A stretch of DNA of 32,186 bases from Eubacteriaceae bacterium (GCA_003446375.1 DMAW01000146.1:1-32186), one strand, 5' to 3'. Positions 24,075-32,186 are shown, numbered from the stretch's first letter. The notes: a model not told the origin generated them from the letters alone. Made by a program: numbers and translations.

Positions 24075-24914
24075 TCATTCACCTCCATGGATCTTTAGGA
24101 TTCTGTACAAAGTCTTGCGCATGTCGTTTCTGTTTACCACCTTGTCTACAAAGCCGTGGTCTTGCAGGAATTCGGCGCTTTGAAAGCCTTCGGGAAGCTC
24201 TTGGCGTATAGTCTGTTTAATAACTCTGGGACCGGCGAAGCCTATCAGGGCGCCAGGCTCTGCGAGTATTATATCACCAAGCATGGCAAAGCTCGCTGTA
24301 ACGCCTCCTGTGGTAGGATGGGTAAGTACGCATATGTAGAGAAGTCCCATTTCAGAGTGTTTTTTAAGAGCTGCACTGACTTTTGCCATTTGCATCAAGG
24401 AGACGATGCCTTCTTGCATCCTGGCTCCTCCTGAAGCGCAGTAGATAACGAGAGGAAGTCTATGCTTCATAGATTTTTCGATGGCTCTAGTGATTTTTTC
24501 GCCTACTACGCTGCCCATGCTGCCCATCATGAAGTTGGAATCCATGACACAGATTACGCATCTTTTGCCTTGGATATCACCGTAACCCGTAATAACGGCC
24601 TCTTTTAATCCGGATTGTTTGGAGGCTTTGTCAAGCTTGTCCATATACCCCGGGAAATCAAGGACGTTTTTAGTCTTCATCAGTTTATTGAACTCCCTAA
24701 AAGTTCCCAAGTCCACAGTCAGCTCTATGCGCTTATATGCCTTCAAAGAAAAATGGTGACCGCATTTTGGACATACGTGCTTGTTTTGATCTAAATCTTG
24801 ATAATAGATCATTTCAGAACAGCTTTCGCATTTATTGTACAGTTTTTCCGGCACTTCTTTTTGCTTGAATTGACTAGCGCTGAATTTTTTTTGCTTTCCA
24901 AAAAATTTAAACAT
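24075..24914 (-). CDS. accD: acetyl-CoA carboxylase carboxyltransferase, beta subunit
   Basis: Partner of AccA in the carboxyltransferase half-reaction. The 279-residue protein begins with a four-cysteine zinc ribbon (Cys29, Cys32, Cys48, Cys51; CESC and CPKC), followed by the crotonase-type domain with SGGARMQEG and the later TTGGVTASFAMLGD. The start at the ATG 24914 (MFKFFGKQ) matches family N-termini, but its ribosome binding site (GGATAGG) is weak. A TTG six codons earlier is also possible and would overlap accC by 8 bases. Confidence 0.95.
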   Translation of the reverse strand: MFKFFGKQKKFSASQFKQKEVPEKLYNKCESCSEMIYYQDLDQNKHVCPKCGHHFSLKAYKRIELTVDLGTFREFNKLMKTKNVLDFPGYMDKLDKASKQSGLKEAVITGYGDIQGKRCVICVMDSNFMMGSMGSVVGEKITRAIEKSMKHRLPLVIYCASGGARMQEGIVSLMQMAKVSAALKKHSEMGLLYICVLTHPTTGGVTASFAMLGDIILAEPGALIGFAGPRVIKQTIRQELPEGFQSAEFLQDHGFVDKVVNRNDMRKTLYRILKIHGGE

Positions 24915-24924
24915 TATATCAAAC

Positions 24925-26271
24925 CTATCCAATTATTTTATTTACAAAGTTGGTGCTGATGTCTCCTGCAAGAAAATCAGGGTGGCTGATTATCCTTTTT
25001 TGCAAGGAGGTGTTGGTTTTGATTCCCGAGACTACCAGCTCGTCCAAGGCTACTTTCATCTTTTGTATAGCCTCTGCTCTGTCGTTGCCCCAGCATATGA
25101 TTTTGCAAAGCATGGAGTCGTAAAAAACAGGTATTTTATAGCCTGGATACAAGTGGGTGTCGACTCTTATGCCATTTCCGCCTGGAAGATGCAAATCGGT
25201 AATGGTTCCTGCGCTGGGAGCGAAATGATTGTCAGGATCTTCAGCGTTTATTCTGCACTCTATGGCATGACCTCTGATAATCACGTCTTCCTGGTTGATA
25301 GTGAGCTTATCACCTCTTGCTATCTTTATCTGTTCTTTTATCAAGTCTATCCCCGTCACGAATTCTGTTGTAGGGTGCTCTACCTGTATTCGAGTATTCA
25401 TTTCTATGAAATAGTAGTTATTATCGTTGTCTACTAAGAATTCTACTGTGCCGGCACTGTGATAGTCAATGGCTTTTGCTGCTAAAACTGCGCTTTCGCC
25501 CATTTTTTTTCGCATATCTTCACTTATGCAACTTGAAGGAGCTTCTTCTATCATCTTCTGGTTGTTTCTTTGTATAGAGCATTCCCTATCGTAAAGGTGC
25601 ACGGTATTTCCATATTTATCTGCCAATATCTGAAATTCCACGTGCCGTGATTCGGTTATGTATTTTTCTATATATATGGAAGAGTCTCCAAAAGCGTTTT
25701 CGGCCTCGCTTTTAGCCTGGTCGATAAACCTTGACAGATCTTCAAAAGTGTTTACTATGCGCATTCCCTTTCCGCCGCCGCCCATAGACGCTTTTATGAT
25801 TACAGGAAATCCGATCTTCTTGGCTACTTCCAAAGCTTGGTCCATATCGTGAATCAGCCCGTCAGAGCCGGGTATTACCGGAACGCCGCTTTTTTTCATC
25901 AGCTCTCTTGCTGTCGACTTGTTCCCCATGTTCAATATGGCATCAGAATCAGGGCCGATAAATATAATTCCACATTCTTCGCACATCTTTGCAAATCTGC
26001 TATTTTCGGATAAAAAGCCGTATCCGGGATGGATCGCATCGACACCCAGAGTCACGGCTGTACTCATGATTCTTTCTAAATTTAGGTAGCTGTCCTTTGG
26101 TGATCCTGTGCCAATGCATATGGCATAATCAGCCAATGCTACATGAAGGCTATCTTTATCTGCAGTGGAATAAACAGCCACAGTCTCGATATTCATTTCT
26201 TTGCAGGCCCTTATGATCCTGACTGCTATCTCGCCTCTGTTGGCTATAAGGACGCGGTTAAAATGAGTCAT
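24925..26271 (-). CDS. accC: acetyl-CoA carboxylase, biotin carboxylase subunit
   Basis: ATP-dependent carboxylation of the biotin carried by AccB. The 448-residue ATP-grasp protein shows VLIANRGEIAVRIIRACKE at its N-terminus, HPGYGFLSEN, the glycine-rich GGGGKGMRIV, and EMNTRIQVEHPTTE with active-site residues of the biotin carboxylase family. Either the ATG at 26271 or the GTG at 26277 can be the start; AGGA lies upstream of both, and the GTG overlaps the accB stop (GTGA). The next gene, accD, is 10 bases on. Confidence 0.96.
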   Translation of the reverse strand: MTHFNRVLIANRGEIAVRIIRACKEMNIETVAVYSTADKDSLHVALADYAICIGTGSPKDSYLNLERIMSTAVTLGVDAIHPGYGFLSENSRFAKMCEECGIIFIGPDSDAILNMGNKSTARELMKKSGVPVIPGSDGLIHDMDQALEVAKKIGFPVIIKASMGGGGKGMRIVNTFEDLSRFIDQAKSEAENAFGDSSIYIEKYITESRHVEFQILADKYGNTVHLYDRECSIQRNNQKMIEEAPSSCISEDMRKKMGESAVLAAKAIDYHSAGTVEFLVDNDNNYYFIEMNTRIQVEHPTTEFVTGIDLIKEQIKIARGDKLTINQEDVIIRGHAIECRINAEDPDNHFAPSAGTITDLHLPGGNGIRVDTHLYPGYKIPVFYDSMLCKIICWGNDRAEAIQKMKVALDELVVSGIKTNTSLQKRIISHPDFLAGDISTNFVNKIIG

Positions 26272-26273
26272 AA

Positions 26274-26744
26274 TCACTTCGTCCTTTCTATTGCCATTAT
26301 AGGTTGATCAAATTCCACTATATCTTGGTTTGAAACCATTATGGACTTGACCTTGCCTTCACAGGGGCTCTTGATTTCATTGAATACCTTCATGGCTTCA
26401 AGGATGCAGATAACCTCGCCCTCCTTTACGTAATCTCCTATTTTTTTAAATGGAGGAGCATCCGGCGTAGGCGACTCATAGTAAATGCCCACAAGAGGGG
26501 ATTTGACTACGACCTCATCTTCAGAGGCGGTAATATCCACATGAGCCGGTTGAACTGGCTGTTGCGCAGCTGGCGCAGGCTGCTGGACCAACGTGGGGGG
26601 AACCTCTCTAGCGATGGTTTGAATCCCTTCTGCAGGTTTGTTCTTTATGATATTTAGTTCGAATTCGTCTTCTCTTAAATAAAATTCTCCAATCTCGCTC
26701 TTTTCTAATCGATCGATAAGTAATATAATTTCATTAACGTCCAA
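26274..26744 (-). CDS. accB: biotin carboxyl carrier protein of acetyl-CoA carboxylase
   Basis: Carries biotin between AccC and the AccA/AccD transferase. The 156 residues comprise a short N-terminal helical part, a Pro/Ala/Gln-rich flexible linker (about 47-68) and a C-terminal biotinyl domain with the biotinylated Lys119 in LEAMKVFNEI. Position 120 is Val and 121 Phe where many homologues have Met or Leu followed by Met. The start is a TTG at 26744, 7 bases after GGGAGG; a further upstream TTG would include this site. It is the first gene of the ten-gene acc-fab operon and faces fabV across a 124-base regulatory region. Confidence 0.94.
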   Translation of the reverse strand: MDVNEIILLIDRLEKSEIGEFYLREDEFELNIIKNKPAEGIQTIAREVPPTLVQQPAPAAQQPVQPAHVDITASEDEVVVKSPLVGIYYESPTPDAPPFKKIGDYVKEGEVICILEAMKVFNEIKSPCEGKVKSIMVSNQDIVEFDQPIMAIERTK

Positions 26745-26777
26745 AACAGTACCTCCCAATAATTACTCTGTATTTTG

Positions 26778-26801
26778 TGTCAAATTCTTTGACAATCAAA
26801 G
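26778..26801. promoter_or_regulatory. overlapping inverted repeats between accB and fabV, probable fatty-acid regulator operator
   Basis: Two perfect inverted repeats share bases. TGTCAAA/TTTGACA lies at 26778-26784 and 26788-26794 with a 3-base spacer. CTTTGA/TCAAAG lies at 26787-26792 and 26796-26801, also with a 3-base spacer. The second resembles the TTTGA-N3-TCAAA core of FabT sites in streptococci and lactococci, as I recall it. They cover the -35 of the fabV promoter. No fabT or fapR gene is in the window. Confidence 0.6.
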
Positions 26802-26818
26802 TATATTTGAAATATAAT
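26789..26818 (+). promoter_or_regulatory. fabV promoter
   Basis: A consensus TTGACA at 26789-26794 and TATAAT at 26813-26818 with an 18-base spacer. A further symmetrical stretch, TATATTT-G-AAATATA (26802-26816), lies between and over the -10. The accB promoter must lie in the same region on the other strand; I could only see weak candidates for it. Confidence 0.75.
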
Positions 26819-26868
26819 ACAAAGAACAATAATTGTCAACCTAAAAAGATATTCAAGGAGGATCATTA

Positions 26869-28065
26869 ATGATAATACAACCTGTGATAAAAAGCAACAT
26901 ATGTGTCAGGGTGCACCCTATAGGGTGCAAGGAGAATGTAAGAAGACAAATTGAGTACATAAAAGAGTCAGGAGAGTTCAAAGGACCGCGCACTGCCCTT
27001 ATAATAGGAGGTTCTTCGGGTTATGGACTTGCCAGCAGAATAGCCCTTGGATTTGGATGTAAAACAAATACGGTAAACGTATCCTTTGAAATGGCGCCAA
27101 GAGGGGCGACGAAAACAGGTACTGCAGGATGGTGGAACAATATATTTTTTCAACAGTTCGCCAAGGAGGAGGGACTTTCCTTCAAGGATTTCGTAGGGGA
27201 TGCGTTCTCTTTGGAGATGAAGGAGCAGGTAATAGATTATATAAAGAAGAAATACGGAACAATAGATCTTTTGATATACAGCCTGGCTTCAAACAGAAGG
27301 ACAGATCCTAAAGACGGAGTGACATATAATTCAGTTCTTAAGAGCATTGGAGAAGAAGTAAGGGGTTACTCCATAGATATAACCAACTTGTCTCTGAAAG
27401 AAGAAGTGATGGAGCCTGCAACTGAAAAAGAGATTCAGGATACAATAAAGGTCATGGGTGGAGAAGATTGGCAGATGTGGGTTGAGATGCTCTCAGAAGC
27501 AGGGGTGCTGGCAGAAAATTTCAAGACTATAGCGTATACATATCTAGGATCCCCTGCAACTTATCCTATATACAAAGACGGAACCATAGGTCAGGCGAAA
27601 AAACATCTTGAACAGACTGCAGCCACTCTTGACGGGATGATAAAAGAAAAATATCACGGAGAAGCATTGATTTCATCAAGCAAGGCAATTGTCACAAAAG
27701 CCAGCATATACATCCCTATCTTCCCGGTATACGGGGCCATCCTTTACAAAGTGATGAAGAAGCAAGGCACTCATGAAGGAGAGATTGAGCAAAAGTACAG
27801 GCTTTTTAAAGATATGATATACGGAAACGAGAGAATAACCGATGAAGAAGGAAGAGTTCGACCGGACAACCTTGAGCTGGACGAAAATGTTCAAAGGGAA
27901 GTTGAAGAGATTCTAAACTCCGTAAACAATGAAAATGTCAGAGAGATAACCGACATAGAGGGATTTGTAGAGGACTTTATGAAGATTAACGGATTTAATT
28001 TTGACAACGTGGATTACGATGAGGATGTGGATTTAAAAAAATTGGCGAAATTAGAACTTATTTGA
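26869..28065 (+). CDS. fabV: trans-2-enoyl-CoA/ACP reductase, FabV type
   Basis: NADH-dependent reduction of trans-2-enoyl thioesters, the last step of each elongation cycle. The 398 residues match FabV throughout: N-terminal IIQPVIKSNICVRVHPIGC, the cofactor-binding IGGSSGYGLASRIA near 46-59, and the distinctive Y-x8-K active site with Tyr235 and Lys244 in YKDGTIGQAK. The ATG at 26869 follows AAGGAGG. It is divergent from accB and shares its control region. The acc-fab operon has no fabI, fabK or fabL, so this is the only enoyl reductase in the cluster. Some members act on crotonyl-CoA in butyrate metabolism (Ter), so a fermentative role is an alternative. Confidence 0.95.
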   Translation: MIIQPVIKSNICVRVHPIGCKENVRRQIEYIKESGEFKGPRTALIIGGSSGYGLASRIALGFGCKTNTVNVSFEMAPRGATKTGTAGWWNNIFFQQFAKEEGLSFKDFVGDAFSLEMKEQVIDYIKKKYGTIDLLIYSLASNRRTDPKDGVTYNSVLKSIGEEVRGYSIDITNLSLKEEVMEPATEKEIQDTIKVMGGEDWQMWVEMLSEAGVLAENFKTIAYTYLGSPATYPIYKDGTIGQAKKHLEQTAATLDGMIKEKYHGEALISSSKAIVTKASIYIPIFPVYGAILYKVMKKQGTHEGEIEQKYRLFKDMIYGNERITDEEGRVRPDNLELDENVQREVEEILNSVNNENVREITDIEGFVEDFMKINGFNFDNVDYDEDVDLKKLAKLELI

Positions 28066-28093
28066 GAATTAATTTAAAATAAAAATCATGAAT

Positions 28094-28145
28094 GCCCCTT
28101 GGTGACATCTACTATCTTAATTGCAGATGGTGCCAAGGGGTTTTT
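28094..28145 (+). terminator. fabV terminator
   Basis: A stem of 16 positions (28095-28110 with 28125-28140), containing two G-T pairs and one A-G mismatch, with a 14-base loop, ending in GGGG followed by TTTTT. It lies about 30 bases after the fabV stop. Confidence 0.9.
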
Positions 28146-28149
28146 ACTC

Positions 28150-28178
28150 TTATCACGCAGGTCAGATAGTGCTATAAT
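28150..28178 (+). promoter_or_regulatory. recD2 promoter
   Basis: TTATCA at 28150-28155 and TATAAT at 28173-28178 with a 17-base spacer, 32 bases before the recD2 start. Confidence 0.65.
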
Positions 28179-28210
28179 AATAAGGATAATACATAAATTG
28201 GAGTAATAAA

Positions 28211-30433
28211 ATGGAAAAATTGTCCGGCTACATAGAAAATATAATATATCACAACGAACAAAACAACTTTACCGTAATGGATATGGATTGCGGAGGAAGC
28301 TTGGTAACAGTTACCGGGAGCTTCCCTGCGCTTAATCCAGGAGAATATATCACGGTCAAGGGGACGTGGAGCGAGCATCCGTCATTTGGAGTGCAGCTTA
28401 AAGCGCATAGCTTTAAGGTCGAGATACCGGAGACGGTTGCAGGGATGGAAAAATATCTAGCTTCAGGGCTTATAACCGGAATAGGCGAAAAAAAAGCCAG
28501 GCTTTTAGTTGAACGATTTGATGAAGACGTGTTGGATATAATAAGGTACAATCCAGACAGGCTCACTGAAGTGGAGGGAATAGGCAAGAAAACTGCAAAG
28601 CTGATAAGCGAATCCTTTAACGAGCACAGGGAAGTGATGGACATAATAATGTTTCTTGGCGAGTATGGCATATCCTCGGCCATGGCGATGCGGGTTTACA
28701 AGGTGTATCGGGACAACACCATATCAGTGATAAAAGAAAACCCTTACAAGCTTATACATGACGTGCCGGGGATAGGATTTAAGCTTGCCGATGAAATCGC
28801 TATGAGCATGGGAGTGGAGCAATATTCTCCATTTAGGATTATGGCAGGAATCAAGCATATGCTTCAAAGCTGCTACAGCGAGGGAAACATGTTCATGGAA
28901 GAAGATGAACTTATAAAAAAATCCGCTTCAGTACTTAATATAGAAGAAGATTTGGCATATGATAACATAGATGACTTGGTCCTTCAAGGCGATATAAAGC
29001 TGGAGATCGTTGAAGAAAAAAGAGTCTATTACACTATTCCTTTGTACAAGGCGGAAGAAAGCGTAGCAGAGATGACAGTAAGGATTTCAAGGCATAGATA
29101 TGAAAATGAAATTATAAACGTGGACAGGATAATAGAAAGCTTTGAAAAAGAAAATAAAATGGAGCTGGACAGTGCACAAAAAAATGCCGTGAAAGCAGCT
29201 GTGGAAAATGGCGCAGTAATAATAACAGGCGGACCCGGAACAGGAAAGACCACTATAATCAAATGTATCTTGGATATATTTAAGCAACTCGATTATGAAA
29301 TAGCACTAGCAGCCCCGACAGGAAGAGCAGCCAAAAGAATGAGCGAGGCTACGGGGTTTGAAGCCAAGACCATACACAGAATGCTGGAGTTTGGATATTC
29401 GGAAAATGAAGAAGAGCAGACTTTTGACAGAAATGAGGAAAATCCTCTGGAAAAAGACGTGGTCATAGTAGATGAAGCTTCGATGATAGATGTTTTGCTT
29501 ATGAACCACCTTTTAAAGGCCATTAACTTGGGGACAAGGTTGATTTTGGTGGGAGACATAAATCAGCTTCCGTCAGTAGGGCCGGGAAACGTCTTAAAGG
29601 ATATAATGGATAGCAAAGCTGTCAGCGTGGTGGTGCTTAGCAAAATATTCAGACAGGCTCAGGAGAGCATGATAGTTGTTAATGCCCATAGAATAAATAA
29701 TGGGGAGATGCCTATAGTTAATGATAAGGAAAAAGACTTTTACTTTATCAGCTGCAATACAGGAGATAAAGTCAGAAAGACTATTTTGGATATTTGTACC
29801 CATAGGCTTAAGAACTATAATGGCTACGATTTTTTTGAAGACATACAGGTGGTCACTCCCATGAAAAAAGGAGCGGCCGGAATAAATGAGCTTAACAAAC
29901 TGTTGCAGATGAACTTAAACCCACCTTCTTCTTGTAAGGAAGAGAGAACTTTCATGTCCACTGTTTACAGAGAGGGCGACAAGGTGATGCAGATAAAAAA
30001 TAACTACAATATACAGTGGATCGACTTAAAGACCCAGGAAGAAGGCCAAGGCGTATTTAATGGAGATATAGGGAGAATAAAAAAAATTAACCAAATAGAT
30101 AAAACAGCCACAGTGGTATTTGACGACGACAGGCAAGTAGTATATGGCTTTGAGCAGATGGATGAACTTATACTCTCCTATGCGATAACTGTTCACAAAA
30201 GCCAAGGCAGCGAATTCAAAGTAGTCGTAATGCCTGTGTTTCAGGGACCAAGGATGCTCCTTAACAGAAATCTGCTATACACGGCAATTACAAGAGGCAA
30301 GGAATTGGTGATATTGGTAGGGCACAAAACCTACCTTAAGTCCATGATTGAAAACATAAATACCGTAAAAAGAAAAACAGGGCTGAGAGAAAGGATAAAA
30401 GTCCATGCTATGCTGGAGGATGAAAATGCTTGA
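28211..30433 (+). CDS. recD2: RecD2-type 5'-3' DNA helicase
   Basis: Superfamily 1B helicase of the RecD2 group, present in bacteria independently of RecBC and linked to genome stability. The 740-residue protein has an N-terminal OB-like part (about 1-75), three helix-hairpin-helix segments (GLITGIGEKKA, VEGIGKKTA, VPGIGFKLA, about 86-200), Walker A GGPGTGKT at 340-347 with Lys346, Walker B IVDEASM near 420, VGDINQLPSVGPG, and the C-terminal YAITVHKSQGSEF and YTAITRGK motifs. The long N-terminal region separates it from RecBCD-type RecD. The ATG at 28211 follows TTGGAG. Its last 8 bases overlap comF. Confidence 0.95.
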   Translation: MEKLSGYIENIIYHNEQNNFTVMDMDCGGSLVTVTGSFPALNPGEYITVKGTWSEHPSFGVQLKAHSFKVEIPETVAGMEKYLASGLITGIGEKKARLLVERFDEDVLDIIRYNPDRLTEVEGIGKKTAKLISESFNEHREVMDIIMFLGEYGISSAMAMRVYKVYRDNTISVIKENPYKLIHDVPGIGFKLADEIAMSMGVEQYSPFRIMAGIKHMLQSCYSEGNMFMEEDELIKKSASVLNIEEDLAYDNIDDLVLQGDIKLEIVEEKRVYYTIPLYKAEESVAEMTVRISRHRYENEIINVDRIIESFEKENKMELDSAQKNAVKAAVENGAVIITGGPGTGKTTIIKCILDIFKQLDYEIALAAPTGRAAKRMSEATGFEAKTIHRMLEFGYSENEEEQTFDRNEENPLEKDVVIVDEASMIDVLLMNHLLKAINLGTRLILVGDINQLPSVGPGNVLKDIMDSKAVSVVVLSKIFRQAQESMIVVNAHRINNGEMPIVNDKEKDFYFISCNTGDKVRKTILDICTHRLKNYNGYDFFEDIQVVTPMKKGAAGINELNKLLQMNLNPPSSCKEERTFMSTVYREGDKVMQIKNNYNIQWIDLKTQEEGQGVFNGDIGRIKKINQIDKTATVVFDDDRQVVYGFEQMDELILSYAITVHKSQGSEFKVVVMPVFQGPRMLLNRNLLYTAITRGKELVILVGHKTYLKSMIENINTVKRKTGLRERIKVHAMLEDENA

Positions 30434-31121
30434 GACATTAAAAGAAGCTTTGTTTATAGAAAACGGAAGATGCCCGATATGCAAGAGAGTTCTTTTTTTT
30501 ACCAAGGATCATATATGCATCGATTGCGTTAAGAAACTTGAAAGGCCTTCCGGCAGGGAGGCTGCCGAAATGTTTCCTGGGGATCCGTCCAAAAGAAGGC
30601 ATGGTGTTTATCTGTATAAAGGAAATATTAAAGAGATAACGCATTTGATGAAATTTGACAATAGGCCAGGCCTTTGCTCTTTTATGGGAAAGCTGGTAGG
30701 CAGAGAGTTAGCTTTACTTGAAAGGCAGGATGAACTGGAAGAGCTTGACTTGATAATCCCTGTCCCGCTTCATTTAAACGGAATCAAGGAAAGAGGGTAT
30801 AATCAATCAGAATTGATGGCCATGGAAATCAAGTCAGAGCTTTCAAAGAAGAACCTGGCTTTGCGTTCCAAGGTTGCAATAGATGTATTAGTAAAGACTA
30901 GGGATACTCCACATCAAAGGGATTTAAAAAAAAGCGAGAGACTTGTGAATGTCAAGGATGCTTTTGAAATAAAAAACCCCGAAATGATCCGGGGCAGGAA
31001 AGTTCTTTTGGTAGATGATATCTGTACTACAGGAGCAACAGTTCACGCATGTCGTGAAGCCATCTTAAAGGAGGGGGCTAGCAGCGTAGTTGTCGTGGTA
31101 ATGGCAGTGGTTGAAATATAA
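30426..31121 (+). CDS. comF: ComF family phosphoribosyltransferase-like protein
   Basis: Competence-associated protein needed for DNA uptake in naturally transformable relatives; its biochemical role is not settled. The 231 residues begin with a four-cysteine zinc finger (Cys16, Cys19, Cys31, Cys34; CPIC and CIDC) and end with a phosphoribosyltransferase domain, including VPLHLNGIKERGYNQS and the PRPP-binding LLVDDICTTGAT. The ATG at 30426 lies 7 bases after GGAGG inside the end of recD2, so the two are coupled. Two in-frame ATG codons upstream (30405, 30420) are less well placed. Its 3' part contains a terminator for the opposite strand, and the stop is 3 bases from the murB stop. Confidence 0.92.
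   Translation: MLETLKEALFIENGRCPICKRVLFFTKDHICIDCVKKLERPSGREAAEMFPGDPSKRRHGVYLYKGNIKEITHLMKFDNRPGLCSFMGKLVGRELALLERQDELEELDLIIPVPLHLNGIKERGYNQSELMAMEIKSELSKKNLALRSKVAIDVLVKTRDTPHQRDLKKSERLVNVKDAFEIKNPEMIRGRKVLLVDDICTTGATVHACREAILKEGASSVVVVVMAVVEI
30971..30994 (-). terminator. minus-strand terminator inside comF, probably ending the murB transcript
   Basis: Read on the minus strand, CCCCG (30994-30990) pairs with CGGGG (30981-30977) around an 8-base loop and is followed by six T (30976-30971). It lies about 130 bases beyond the murB stop, within the comF coding region. The stem is short (5 bp), but the shape is otherwise typical. Confidence 0.6.
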
Positions 31122-31124
31122 AGC

Positions 31125-32039
31125 TTAATCTTCGCCTATTATCTTGACTTCGGGCTCAAGCTCCACATTGAAAGCTGTTTTTACGGTAGAAATTACATGG
31201 TCTATCAAATCGATGATATCCTTAGCGGATGCGTTGTTTATATTGACTATAAAGCCGCAGTGCTTGGTGGAGACTTGTGCGCCACCGACAACAAAACCTT
31301 TAAGTCCGCTGTCTTCTATCAACTTGCCGGCATAATGGCCTGGTGGACGCTTGAATGTGCTACCGGCACTAGGCAGTTCCAAAGGCTGCTTTGATTTCCT
31401 TCTTTGATCGAAGTCTTCCATCTTTTCCTTTATTTTTTTCTTGCTGCCTTTTTCAAGCCTTATCTTTGCGGATAAAACGACCATATTTCTTTTTTTGACG
31501 GCGCTGGTCCTGTAGCCAAGTTCAAGATCTCCGTTAACAAGCTCAATGATGTTGCCATCCATGTCCAAGCCTCTTACGCTGAGCAGGACGTCTTTCATCT
31601 CACCGTCGTAGGCACCTGCATTCATGGTGACGGCTCCACCTAAAGTGCCTGGGATGCCGCTTGCAAATTCAAAGCCTGACAGTTCATTTTCCATGGCGAT
31701 TCTTGCCAACCTAGATAAAAAAACTCCACTTTGGCAGTCGAGTATATTGTCTATCAGAGTGCATTTGCTAAAGCGCTTGCCCAGCTTTATTATCACTCCT
31801 CGAAAGCCTTTGTCCTTAACCAAGAGATTGCTGCCGTTTCCCATTATGTAGTACGGCACGCTGTTAATCTTACATGTCTCTATGACGAGCTTGATTTCAT
31901 CTTCTGTATCAGGAATGATAAGAAAGTCTGAACATCCTCCTGCCTTAAATGAAGTGTGGTCCTTCATTGGAGCGTCTCTTAAAACTTTTTTTGGATCAAG
32001 TATTTTTAAAAATTCATAATATATATATTCATTGTTCAT
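31125..32039 (-). CDS. murB: UDP-N-acetylenolpyruvoylglucosamine reductase
   Basis: NADPH- and FAD-dependent reduction giving UDP-N-acetylmuramate, a committed step of peptidoglycan synthesis. The 304-residue protein has the FAD-binding segments YIMGNGSNLLVKDKGFRG and GIPGTLGGAVTMNAGAYDGE, and the catalytic serine in PSAGSTFKRP, followed by AGKLIEDSGLKG. The overall length and the missing extra loop fit the shorter Gram-positive type. The ATG at 32039 follows GGAGGAAC. It converges on comF, and a promoter is visible upstream. Confidence 0.96.
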   Translation of the reverse strand: MNNEYIYYEFLKILDPKKVLRDAPMKDHTSFKAGGCSDFLIIPDTEDEIKLVIETCKINSVPYYIMGNGSNLLVKDKGFRGVIIKLGKRFSKCTLIDNILDCQSGVFLSRLARIAMENELSGFEFASGIPGTLGGAVTMNAGAYDGEMKDVLLSVRGLDMDGNIIELVNGDLELGYRTSAVKKRNMVVLSAKIRLEKGSKKKIKEKMEDFDQRRKSKQPLELPSAGSTFKRPPGHYAGKLIEDSGLKGFVVGGAQVSTKHCGFIVNINNASAKDIIDLIDHVISTVKTAFNVELEPEVKIIGED

Positions 32040-32090
32040 TTATATTGTTCCTCCGAAACATATGGCATACGGGACGCAAAGTCCAAACCT

Positions 32091-32119
32091 ATTATACAAA
32101 TTCTAAAGGTATTAATCAA
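32091..32119 (-). promoter_or_regulatory. murB promoter
   Basis: On the minus strand TTGATT (32114-32119) and TATAAT (32091-32096) are separated by 17 bases, about 50 bases before the murB start. Confidence 0.7.
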
Positions 32120-32186
32120 GGAAGAAATCCATATGCTTTATGTAAATCGGGAAATGTATTATAATTAATAGGTAATTGCGAAACTA

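Noticed and set aside
24982..25437. Plus-strand open frame of 151 codons
   Set aside because: It is antisense to accC, whose conserved motifs cover the same bases; it has no plausible product.
32137..32165. Possible rightward promoter at the right edge (TTTATG, 17 bases, TATAAT)
   Set aside because: The -35 is poor and no gene follows within the window, so it cannot be supported.

Overview
The window looks like chromosomal DNA of a low-to-moderate GC Gram-positive anaerobe of the class Clostridia. The signs are strong GGAGG-type ribosome binding sites, several TTG starts, sigma-A-like promoters, a SAM-I (S-box) riboswitch before metK, a clostridial-type acc/fab cluster and FabV as the adjacent enoyl reductase. 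I cannot fix the genus. I see no insertion sequence, prophage, CRISPR array, tRNA or rRNA. Almost all genes are core metabolism.

Left part (1-8330): a DNA polymerase IV gene (minus strand, running off the left edge) and a small cupin gene (minus). Then comes a plus-strand operon of a SorC-type regulator, a lipoyl E2 acyltransferase, dihydrolipoamide dehydrogenase (E3) and an E1 in which the alpha and beta chains are fused into one 821-residue protein. Together these form a complete 2-oxoacid or acetoin dehydrogenase complex. The regulator promoter carries an inverted repeat over its -35 box, and a hairpin terminator closes the operon.

Middle part (8340-18510): pncB (NAD salvage) converges on a coiled-coil lipoprotein gene and shares a terminator with it. 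A tight operon follows: pgcA (phosphoglucomutase), an M29 aminopeptidase, a fructose-6-phosphate aldolase/transaldolase-like gene, and a COG2426-type membrane protein gene broken by an in-frame amber codon. Next are an acetate-transporter-family gene, a stand-alone proA, and metK behind a complete SAM-I riboswitch.

Right part (18520-32186): a ten-gene minus-strand operon accB-accC-accD-accA-fabH-acpP-fabD-fabG-fabF-fabZ encodes malonyl-CoA formation and the fatty-acid elongation cycle except enoyl reduction. That step is supplied by fabV, transcribed divergently from accB. The shared promoter region contains overlapping TTTGA/TCAAA-type inverted repeats that look like a lipid-regulator operator. 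recD2 and an overlapping comF follow on the plus strand. They converge, with 3 nt between stop codons, on murB, whose apparent terminator lies inside comF.

I found no clearly new multi-gene system. The points most worth checking are the E1 fusion with its stretched thiamine-diphosphate motif, the operator cluster at accB/fabV, the amber-interrupted membrane gene, and the terminator embedded in comF.
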